A program made the translations under genes and the position numbers. The notes beneath the pieces are model-generated. The model searched no databases. It saw only the letters and a list, made by a program, of their open reading frames with translations, and was not told where the DNA came from. A stretch of 64,000 nt of DNA from Schistocerca nitens (Eukaryota > Arthropoda > Insecta > Orthoptera > Acrididae), in the NCBI RefSeq assembly GCF_023898315.1, contig NC_064621.1, forward strand, positions 132,492,521 through 132,556,520, written 5' to 3'. Positions within the stretch are counted from its first letter, which is position 1. Every line of letters starts with the position of its first letter. Of the stretch, positions 55,598-64,000 are shown piece by piece.

Positions 55598-57291
55598 AAA
55601 CTCATCTAAATTATTTTTCCCAACCAAAGATGAGAGTACAAATATGGTTAAAATTGACGTCTGTGATTGCCATACCTTACTACTAAATTCCACATTAATT
55701 TATCATTCTGGAGAATTGTTTAATTACGTAGCTGGGAATTCTATTGTATACATAAGGAGAAGATGCCAGCAGAACAGTCGAGAGGAACACAACATGAGGC
55801 CAGTAGGAGGGTTGCAATCCTCCTCAAAAGATAGACACAGCAACTACTATGGCAGGAGTGGAAACTGGTAGAAGCTGAGCCCTGCATATTGCATGGGGGC
55901 TAAGTTTCGCCAGAGAGACGCTGCCCGTGTTTGCATCCTAAATGATGGATAGGTATTGTGTACTGTTTCTAATTCAACATGTTCACCAGTGTCAGGGAGG
56001 CGTGATGTGGGCACACAGCAGAGGGGGGTGCACTGTCATAATGCCCTGCATCCTGGAGGAAGCCCGTATTCTGGGAACTGGTAGATCCAGGGTGGTTCAA
56101 AGATCTGTAGAATTTCTATCCATTGCGGATGTGGAAACACTGCGACTGTAATTGGAGAGGCTTTCACCCACAAGCATAAATCACCCCACATCATTTTAAA
56201 TGAAGAGAATGAATTAGCAAATAATTCTTTGAGAATTTTAAAGACTCTTTAAGCTTGAAGAACAAAACTGAGATTCAGAAACAACATACACAAAACACAT
56301 GCATTCTCACACTCAATCCTCCTCCCTCTGCCCTTTTCTCTCTCTTCCGTCTCTTGCTCTTCCTCCCCCCCTTCCCAACCGTCCTCGCCCTCTCACTGTA
56401 TTAGAGTCTTTCTCCCGCTTCCTTCTCATTCTCCCCAGCCACCTCTTTCCACTCACTACAAAATGACCACATTACTTATTAATTTTAAATTAACCACTAA
56501 CCTCGTAATCTCAAATGCCATATGCCCGGATCATCCACTACATCAAGCAAGATAAATAATACCAACAACAGTTCTATTAACTACAATAGAAATATTATCT
56601 AAAAATCTAATTTCATACACCTTTTAAATTGCACATATTAATTTGCTGCTCAGTTTTTAATAATTTAAGTTAATTTGGCATTTATATTACCTGTAAGTGA
56701 GATATAACCTTCATCAATGTGAGTGTCAACCAACAAAGTCTTTGGCTCAACACGAAATCTTTGAGCCTGCAGTTTAATCACAATTTATAAAACGTGAAAG
56801 TTGGTGTTTGCGGCAAATTCCGTTAACTGCTGTTGTATGAAGGAAATTCGAAAATGTGAATAATGTTTTCCAGTGTACTACACATAACAGATATGTATTT
56901 GTAAAATCTATTAACTGTAGGAAACACCTATAAAGAGAACATATATAGCAAATATTTCGTGAAAGTGTCCACATGGAGCGTTTATTCGCTGTCGTTTCGT
57001 ATCTTGCCACAGATACGTACCAAGCCTCACAAAGCTACAAGAAAGAAAGCGCTGTATGTATATACGTATGTAACATCTAACGTTGAGCTGCTAGGCAGCT
57101 CTAAACCGTTCATGGTTTACTGAAATGCATTTATTTAAAAGGGGCTGGTTCTGGTACCTCCTGAAAACCTTTTCAAAATGTGTAAAGTCCAGTGGATGGA
57201 GAGACCATTAGTCTCTTTTATAATTTAAAGCACGGCACCAGCAGCCATCATGCTTGCACCAAGCTAAGCGAATTGTTGTAGACTCTGCTAA
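55598..57291. other. No recognisable gene; pyrimidine-rich tract
   Basis: 56309-56460 on the plus strand is strongly C/T-rich ('cctccctctgcccttttctc', 'cttcctcccccccttcccaa'). The remainder is AT-rich. The frames at 55581-55871 and 56774-57010 have no recognisable motif. Confidence 0.4.
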
Positions 57292-57303
57292 GAGCAGCTA
57301 CCA

Positions 57304-57502
57304 AATGTCCAAATGTATGTGACATCTTATGGAACTTAACTGCTAAAGTCATCAGTCCCTAAGCTTACACACTACTTAACCTAAATTATGCTAAGGACAA
57401 ACACACACACCAGTGCCCGAGGGAGGACTCGAACCTCCGCCGGGACCAACCGCACAGTCCATGACTGCAGCGCCCAAGACCGCTCGGCTAATCACGCGTG
57501 GC
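57304..57502 (-). repeat. tRNA-headed SINE (family 3), full length
   Basis: Minus strand: body 'gtccttagcataatttaggt' (complement), B box 'gttcgagtcc', head 'gcggtcttgggcgctgcagt'. It has a perfect 12-bp TSD, 'gagcagctacca' (57292-57303 and 57503-57514). It is the most complete family 3 copy here. Confidence 0.9.
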
Positions 57503-57514
57503 GAGCAGCTACCA

Positions 57515-58380
57515 TTGGATAATATAAATAAATCTTGTGGTGGGAAAAGAGAAGTCGCGTTCGTAAAGAAGGCTTGATTGCTTGAGATGAGAAATGGTGC
57601 AGGTAGTGGGAGTCAAAGATTGCCTGTTTCTAATCTCCAGCACTGGCAACGGACTACACGCTCTTGGATTGTTTAGTGCAGAGCAAGGCTTAAGTCCCCT
57701 ACACAGCCCGATCTCCTGTCCCTCTGGTGCATGGGATAGGGATTATTTGGCGCTAAATGTGGTGTTGTCGTTTTGGGACAGCCTAAGGCGTATGAATCAG
57801 AAATTAAGATTCTTAATCCTGTAACGCAATTAACAAATGGTTTGGACGCTCCAAGCCCTCAAGCGTCTCGTAGGCTGATTACGCAATTACTGACTCATTC
57901 TCGCCTTAACACCTCGCCCCTGCTCACTTTACATTCTAATTGTGGCAGTTAACTGAACTAATAGGCATCCACTCTCAGTAGTCAGAGGGGAAAGGTGATC
58001 TTCGGCCCTTCCCAGTTACTAAACTTATGTAGTCCATAAGGTCATAAAGTAGGTGCTAACTGTACGTACGGACTGTTCGAATTTCCTTAGGAATTTTGTA
58101 GCACACGTCGACAGCAGGTACTTGCGATCACAAGCCTTGCGACACAACGGACAATATTTGTTGTTACATCACTTTGTGACTGGATGTGCTCTTCAGACTC
58201 ATCGAAGGACGGTGTTTTTCCTCTTGGGGGCCTCGGGAGGTGGTGATAGGGAGACGTACCAGCCGCTGCTCCGCACGGCGAAATAAAAGGCAACGCAAGG
58301 ATGGGTGGTACTAGAAAAAGCCCGAGAGAGGGGACGGAATGAGCAGACAGATGCGAGCAGAACAGTCACCACGAGCTGCA
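57515..58380. other. No recognisable gene
   Basis: The 57594-57824 frame has no motif. A short stretch at about 57760-57790 ('gttttgggacagcctaaggc') resembles the start of repeats C and D. Confidence 0.35.
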
Positions 58381-58468
58381 GACAGTGAAGGTTTAATTAC
58401 TCGGCGCTGGTGTGTGTCCCTGGAGAGAGAAAGAGAGACAGAGGATGATGGAGGTACACAATGAAAGA

Positions 58469-58471
<3 letters not shown>

Positions 58472-58520
<49 letters not shown>
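58472..58520 (+). repeat. (GA)n microsatellite
   Basis: About 24 GA units, with an interruption ('gagggag') near 58509. It borders a CpG-rich segment. Confidence 0.95.
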
Positions 58521-58522
<2 letters not shown>

Positions 58523-58554
58523 GAAACGAGGTGTATCGACGCCACAGACCGTAA

Positions 58555-58770
58555 TTACAGCAACTTGCCGACAAGCCCTGCGTATTAGCGGCAAGGCATG
58601 CGGCGCCGCTACTTGTCTGGAGGAGAGGGCTGGGGTGGGGGAAGCTTTCAGCGACGCCGCTCGGGGATTACTTCCGGCGCGCCGTTTCCAGGTGAATCGA
58701 CGCAACGCCTGCTGCCGCCGCGTACCTGCTGCTGACGCGTCTGTTTTAATATCGTCAACAACCAGCGCGT
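58555..58770. other. CpG-rich segment, candidate regulatory or first-exon DNA
   Basis: It has many CpG dinucleotides ('ggcgccgct', 'gacgccgctcgg', 'ccggcgcgccg', 'gctgccgccgcgtacc') in a window that is otherwise AT-rich and CpG-poor, and no transposon similarity that I can see. The minus and plus frames here (58397-58894, 58461-58943) are long only because the GA repeat and GC content suppress stops. A promoter or untranslated exon of a host gene is possible, but no splice or coding evidence supports it. Confidence 0.3.
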
Positions 58771-59199
58771 CGTGCCGGTACTGTGTGTTATGTGCTGCAG
58801 ACAACTGCATCCTCAGGGAACGGCGAGGTACGAGGACGGAAACGTGTCTCTTTAGAAAGATGGAAATTCGCAATACATCGTTCCATACTTGCAAATACCG
58901 TGTTACTTCCTGTAAGAGACGATCACGCCGAAGAGGTGCGTGATGTTACACCTTATTCCCAAAAGAACGTAAAAATGTAGCCAAATATCCCTGGATATAT
59001 CACATATATAAATACACACACGTGCGCAAACAAAGCTGAGTAGTAGGTACGCTGCATGTTTTTCAGTTTGAATTCTATACGACAGTTTGAGCGTAAAGCG
59101 TGAATAATGTGTAAACTTCGTGCATTCTTCCAATGTGCAAGGTAGAAATTAGGATTAATGTTTAACGTTTCGTCTACGACAAAGCAAGGTAAGACGCTT

Positions 59200-59982
59200 A
59201 CCAGCTGTACTGAAATGCAGGAGGATCTGCAACGAATTGACGCATGGTGCAAGGAATGGCAATTGAATCTCAATGTAGACATGTGTAATGTGCTTCGAAT
59301 ACACAGAAAGAAAGATCCCTTATCATTTAGCTACAATATAGCAGGTCAGCAATTGGGAGCAGTTAATTCCATAAATTACCTGGGAGTAGGCATTAGGAGT
59401 GATTAAAATGAAATGACCGTATACAATTAATCGTCGGTAAAGCAGATGCCAGACTGAGATTCATTGGAAGAATCCTAAGGAAATGCAGTCCGAAAACAAA
59501 GGAAGTAGATTACAGTACACTTGTTCGCCCACTGCTTGACTGCTTGAATTCTGCTCACCGGTGTGGGATCCGTGCCAGATAGGGTTGATAGAAAAGATAG
59601 AAAAGATCCAACGCAGAGCAGCGCGCTTCGTTACAGGATCATTTAGTAATCGCGAAAGCGTTACGGAGATGATAGATAAATTTAGAAGACTCTGCAAGAG
59701 AGACGCTCAGTAGCTCGGTACATGCTTTCGTTCCAGTTTCGAGAACATACCTTCACCGAGGAGCAAAGCAGTATATTGCTCCGTCCTACGTATATCTCGC
59801 GAAGAAACCATGAGGATAAAATCAGAGAGATCAGAGACCTCACAGAGGCATAGCGACAATCTTTGTTTCCACGAACAATATGAGACTGGAATAGAAGGGC
59901 GAACCGATAGGGGTACTCAAGGTACCCCCCCCACCACACACCGTCAGGTGGCTCGCGGAGTATGGATGTAGATGTAGATGGA
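59200..59982 (+). mobile_element. CR1/L2-like retrotransposon, 3' part
   Basis: Starts within the RT palm: 'CTEMQEDLQRIDAWCKEWQL', 'NLNVDMCNVLRIHRKKD', 'NSINYLGVGIRSD' (59205-59406), then frameshifted 'IEKIQRRAARFVTGSFSNRE'-equivalent text (59590-59660), and the terminus 'gcggagtatggatgtagatg' at 59955-59978. It is the same family as 26101-27272 and 48744-49152. The catalytic FADD is not included because of 5' truncation. Confidence 0.85.
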
Positions 59983-60634
59983 ACCAACGGTGAAAGATGT
60001 GAGAGGAAATCTGTTGATACGTTCAGAGAGGTGCCGTAACGGCTTTGACACTCAGGTTACCTTCCATTCGGAAAGTGGGAGCACTCAGCGACTGTTATGT
60101 GACTTACAAATTATAGAGTGCAGCAATCAGTCGTACTTTTTTTAGATTTTATTACGCAAATCCAGATTTCGGCTAGTAGCTAGCCGTTCTCAATGCACTA
60201 TTTTCTATTGTCAATGCATGTAAGTCCTTGTTGATCGGGCGTCAGTCACGGTACTTTGAATACTCGAAGAACTGTGACTGGCGCCAGAACAACAGGTAAA
60301 TCTGGATTTGCGTCGTAAAATCTAAGAAAGGATGACTGATTGCTACACTCTATGTAAGTTATAAGACTTTGGCACTCTTTGATTTATGGAAATCACGGAA
60401 AACAGAAATACAGGCGTTTGCATGGGGGTTTTAGTCTCATTCCTCCGTCGTTCAGTGCCGTATCTAATTAACCACTTCGCTTCATGCACACTATGTGGGT
60501 AGCCAGCATTTATTGCGTGCTTCATTGTACCAGCAGGAAGCTAAATGTAACGCAAAACAGAACGTTAGGACAGTGTTAACAATGTGTTGCTGTAGACGCA
60601 CAACAGCAACGTCCTTCGTGACGATACTGTGATG
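59983..60634. other. No recognisable gene
   Basis: About 650 bp. A pair of weakly inverted segments flanks about 60170-60310 ('acgcaaatccagatttcggc' versus, in complement, 'acgcaaatccagatttacct'), suggesting a small hairpin or a MITE-like element of about 170 bp. No gene. Confidence 0.35.
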
Positions 60635-60657
60635 TACACACACACACACACACACAC
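60635..60657 (+). repeat. (CA)n microsatellite
   Basis: About 11 CA units. Confidence 0.95.
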
Positions 60658-60734
60658 GAAATTACGGAAAACACATATTTCTTAGAGCAAGACATTAAAG
60701 TAAACCGAAGTCCATCCGAACAAGCCTTGATGTC

Positions 60735-61005
60735 CCAACGGTATCGACCGACCGCCGTGTCATCCTCAGCCCACAAGCAGCAATGGCTGCGGATATGGAG
60801 GTGCATGTGGTCAGCTCTCCCGGCCACTGTCAGTTTTCGCGACCGGAGCCGCTACATCCCCTTCAAGTTGCTCCTCAATTGCACTCAAGAGCTGAGTGCG
60901 CACCACTTGCGAACAGCGCTTGCCAGACCGGACGGTCACCTATCCAAGTGCTAGCCCAGCCCGACAGCGCTTAACTTCGGTGATCTGCGGCAATGACGTT
61001 GGCTA
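60735..61005 (-). repeat. 5S rRNA-derived SINE (SINE3-type)
   Basis: On the minus strand, from about 61003: 'gccaacg', then 'gatcaccgaagttaagcgct', 'gtcgggctgggctagcactt' and 'ggataggtgaccg' (to about 60930). This is unmistakably the 3' two-thirds of 5S rRNA, including its internal Pol III control region. Its first third is shortened (about 25 bases replace about 47). A non-rRNA body follows to about 60735 ('gaggatgacacggcggtcgg' in complement). It is a mobile repeat, not a working 5S gene. No TSD could be read. Confidence 0.85.
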
Positions 61006-61321
61006 AAACTTAAAGTAAAAAACGAAAAAGTAGTGGAAACATTGAAAGTAGTGTAGCAGATAGCAGTAGCTGGCTCATCTCTAAAATAGAAAGGATGTAC
61101 CAACCACCTGCAACATAAAAAAGTCTTCAAATTAAAAACATAGACTGCAGTACAGACACTTCACTAAACTTTTAAATCCTTACCGACTGGTTGCGTCATC
61201 AGCTACAACAAAGGGCGGAGCTCGACCTGAACTTGCTTCTTTTCTCTCATTATAACACTAAGTGTACTCAGTAAAAACGTGGGGTATAATACTCGTAATC
61301 ATGGGCACCTTCTCGCCAATG
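61006..61321. other. No recognisable feature
   Basis: About 315 bp between the 5S-derived SINE and the Tc1-like element; nothing identifiable. Confidence 0.4.
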
Positions 61322-62427
61322 TACGCTATGTGATCAGAAGTATCCGGACGCCTGCTGAAAATGACTTACAAGCTCGTGACGCCATCCATCGGTAATGCTG
61401 GAATTCAGTATGGTCATAGCCCTTGATGATAGCTTCCACTCTCGTAGGGATAAGTTCAATTAGGTGCTGGAAGGTTTCTTTCGAAATGGCAGCCCATTCT
61501 TCACGGAGTGCTGCACTGAGGAGAGGTATTAATGTAGGTCGGTGAAGCCTGGCACGAAGTCGGCTTTCCAAAATATCCCAAAGGTGCTCGATCGTGTTGA
61601 AAGATGCAGTCACCATCCCCGAATTGTTCTTCAACAGTGGGAAGCAAAGAATGTGCTTAGAACATCAATGAAGGCCTGTGCTGTGACAGTGCCACGAAAA
61701 ACAACAAGGGGTGCAAGCCCTCTCCTGGAAAAACACGACCACGCCGTAACACCACCGCCTCGGAATTTTACTGTTGACACTATACACGCTGGCAGAAGAC
61801 GCTCACATGGCATTCATCATACCCACAACCTGCCATCGGATCGCCACATTGTAGACTGTGATTCTTCACTCCACACAACGTTTTTTCACTGTCCAATGTC
61901 CAATGTTTATGCTCCTTACATCAAGCGAGGCGTCTTTTGGCATTTACCGGCATGATGTGTGGTTTATGAGCAGCCGCAGGCCATACAGTCCAAGTTTTCT
62001 CACCTCCCGCCCAACTATCATAGTATTTGCTGATGCAGTTTGGAATTTCTGGATGGTCTGGATAGATGTCTGCCTATTACACATTATGACTCTCTTCAAC
62101 GGCCGGCGGTCTCTGTCAGTCAAAAGACAGACGGCCTGTACGTTTTTGTGCTGTACGTGTCCCTTCACGTTTCCACTTCACTATCACATCGGAAACAGTG
62201 GGCCTATGGATGTTTAGGAGTGTGTAAATCTCGCGTAAAGGCGTATGACGCAAGTGACACCCAATCACCTGACCACGTTCGATGTGCGTGGGTTCAGCGG
62301 AGCGTCCCATTCTGCTCTCTCACGATGTCTAATGACTACTGAGATCGCTGATTTGGAGTGCCTGTCAGTAGGTGGCAGCACAGTGCACCTAATATGGATG
62401 TCCGGATACCTTTGATCACATCGTGTA
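61322..62427 (-). mobile_element. Tc1-like DNA transposon with both TIRs
   Basis: Terminal inverted repeats: 61322 reads 'tacgctatgtgatcagaagt' and the reverse complement of 62427 reads 'tacacgatgtgatcaaaggt', both continuing 'atccggac'. The TA at each end is the target duplication. Length is about 1.1 kb including TA. It carries a broken minus-strand transposase. It belongs to the same family as the partial copy at 1-653. Confidence 0.9.
61326..62310 (-). pseudogene. Tc1-like transposase, four broken segments
   Basis: Right to left: 62310-62116 'MGRSAEPTHIERGQVIGCHL' and 'LREIYTLLNIHRPTVSDVIV' (helix-turn-helix DNA-binding), then 'KWKREGTRTAQKRTGRLSFD' (the GRP-box equivalent). 62168-61944 is a second helix-turn-helix region ('CNRQTSIQTIQKFQTASANT'). 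61813-61631 reads 'VKFRGGGVTAWSCFSRRGLA' (Tc1 GGxVMVWGCF motif) and 'PLVVFRGTVTAQAFIDVL'. 61634-61326 reads 'NTIEHLWDILESRLRAR' (the catalytic Glu region SPIEHLW). The QDNAPxH block with the second Asp is missing: 61565-61680 lacks about 100 bp retained in the 1-653 copy. Inactive. Confidence 0.85.
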
Positions 62428-64000
62428 TGAGGTCACGTATTGGATATCGCCCAAATCGGAGACATATTAGTGTCACTTCATCCTGTCGAAGCGCCGAGTA
62501 TGAATAACGTTGCAAGTTAGATATCTGACTCACTGACAGAAACTTACTGTCCTTCTTACCAGCCATTCCTCCTCCAACAGTTGCTGAAGAGCGAAAGGAC
62601 AGCCCACATGGAAGTAGTAGAAGTTAAGGGAATTTGCGGCGGTTTTGGTCTCGACGAAAGTTTTATTTTTCTTTGTTGAGCCAGTAGGAAAGCTCTTTTC
62701 ATTGATTACTATATTAGATGTTACAAACGCGGAAGGTCAAAATTCAGCAGGTAATAGATGGGCTGGAGTACCTTGAGATAAATATGTAATCGGCAAGAAT
62801 TAATATTTAGTATTCCGTAGCACAGTGAGGTGGGAAGTTAGAACCCTACCAACTAATTCCTCTGCTGTTTCTACTTAGAACTCGTCTTCATGTGACCCAA
62901 TTGGAAACACACAATAGATGTGTAAGCCAGGGTCCCCCTAACAATATAGTGGACTTCCCTTCCAATCGAACAACGAGGTATCAGTTGTTGACAGGCATTA
63001 ATAAAGAAATTGTATGGTGTTCGATCTTGATGAAACAACAGACTTTCCCCAACAACAGGAGTCAGGGGAGACGGAAGCTTGATTACAACAAACAGCTTCA
63101 AGCGTATGAAGGCTGCAGTAGTTAGGGAGAGATCAATAAGCTTGCACTGGATAAACTAGCGTGGGTAGTTGCGGCAAGTAAGTTGAACGATGCTCTATTA
63201 GTACTTGATGTTGTACAATTTCTGTTCATTGCTTGAACCAGAATCGTTGACGTTGATCTGAGACAAGTGTGGCCCACAGACCTTTATCGCTACAGGAACG
63301 GCTGCTATGGTATGAAAGACAAATGAGAGCGCAATGTATGCATATTTGTGAACTTACGCAAGATAGTATGTTATTATTTTTCTCGTGTCAGAAACATACA
63401 CAAAAAACAGTTCATACAATTCTTGACAGAGCAACACAGTTTACATAATCTTTAACCAAAATTTGGCCACTTCCAGTGTATTTTCTGTTGCCTGGTGAAG
63501 GTCATCATCTGTGCAGGTGGCTGGACACAGTCTACACTGCAGTGTGATTTGAACAGTCTGTTTTCCACGCGGTCACATTGGGTTTTGTTTTCTTCAATTT
63601 ATCCCCATTTTGCCAGGTTAGCCCGTGATCTACACGGGATGGGTTTTTTCTGCTCCAGTCTCGTTCTTTCCCTTTTTGCTCCTATTTCGGTTTGAAATTC
63701 TTCCTTACCTTCTTGAAGTTAGTTACACTACAGTCAAACAGTAGAGTGACATCAGTATACGACGAAACAGTTATAGGTACGTACCACTTCGTTTATTTAA
63801 GAAAACTGAGTGCTGACTCGTTATCTGCGAATCCAGTAATGCTGGCAACTGATGGGTTATGCATGGAGATCGTATCAACATGTACCGCATCGAAACAGTC
63901 TGAAGATGGCGCAATGAAGAGTCGAAATTGGCAGTGACAAAATAAAACAAAATCATAAGGACGGCTGTAGGTGTTTTTATTTTTTGTCACAAAAGTACAG
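62428..64000. other. No recognisable gene
   Basis: About 1.6 kb of mixed-composition sequence up to the window end. Short frames (for example 62892-63125 and 63692-63937) show no motif, and no repeat seen elsewhere in the window recurs here. Confidence 0.4.

Noticed and set aside
58311..58943. Overlapping ORFs with RERE or SLSL repeats
   Set aside because: Produced by the GA microsatellite and adjacent CpG-rich DNA; both strands are open, which is expected for such composition.
60930..61003. Functional 5S rRNA gene
   Set aside because: The 5' third is shortened and the sequence continues into an unrelated repeat body.
1..64000. CRISPR arrays, operons, prokaryotic promoters or phage genes
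   Set aside because: No regular spacer arrays, no dense same-strand gene runs and no such proteins; the sequence is eukaryotic intergenic DNA.

Overview
This window looks like intergenic, repeat-saturated DNA from a large eukaryotic genome, most probably an orthopteran insect. The locust/grasshopper assignment (Schistocerca-like) is an inference from the repeat families I recognise: tRNA-headed SINEs with the 'ttaggttagttaggtttaag' body, IS630/Tc1/mariner families, RTE retrotransposons and a GIY-YIG Penelope-like element. There is no prokaryotic gene organisation, operon, rRNA operon or CRISPR array, and I could not identify an intact host gene. Almost every open reading frame that makes sense is a transposable-element relic, so the annotation is mainly a stratigraphy of insertions, most of them dated by target-site duplications (TSDs) that can be read directly.

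Layout. 1-653: right part of a Tc1-like element. 654-5316: mostly unrecognised, with a mariner relic near 4.8-5.1 kb. 5317-10308: one IS630/mariner-class element with long terminal inverted repeats (TIRs), broken open by a non-LTR retrotransposon (itself carrying a SINE), two further SINEs and a solo LTR. 10.3-13.6 kb: unrecognised. 13659-15103: internally deleted Mutator-like element with an intact 248-codon ORF, abutted by a 4.1-kb RTE element (RTE-A) that carries a trimeric tRNA-like insertion and another SINE. 19.5-21.7 kb: 'repeat A', a diverged partner of 'repeat B' at 43.5-45.15 kb. 22-29.4 kb: a second diverged pair (C and D), Tc1 relics, and a CR1/L2-like retrotransposon fragment flanked by 102-bp direct repeats. 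29421-29896: solo LTR. 31413-34470: compact single-ORF non-LTR retrotransposon with a 12-bp TSD. 35667-38891: RTE-B with a 13-bp TSD. 39799-43476: second Mutator-like element with an IS630-type transposase inside it. 45-49 kb: AT-rich, with an ancient RT relic and a CR1-like 3' end. 49.9-51.7 kb: Penelope-like element with GIY-YIG domain. 52.1-53.3 kb: Tc1 relic. 55446-55585: 140-bp RTE stub. 58.4-58.95 kb: GA microsatellite and a CpG-rich segment. 59.2-60.0 kb: third CR1-like fragment. 60.7-61.0 kb: 5S-rRNA-derived SINE. 61322-62427: Tc1-like element with both TIRs.

How the parts relate. The non-LTR elements (RTE, CR1-like, the compact element) encode, or once encoded, the endonuclease/reverse transcriptase needed for target-primed integration. 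SINE TSDs of about 8-14 bp fit mobilisation by such machinery. DNA transposons are present only as broken transposase genes. Nothing here is certainly autonomous now; the least damaged coding units are the compact element at 31.4-34.5 kb (one frameshifted/stop-containing junction, one nonsense codon and a mutated YADD motif), the 27-kb CR1-like RT (two nonsense codons) and the 248-codon Mutator ORF.
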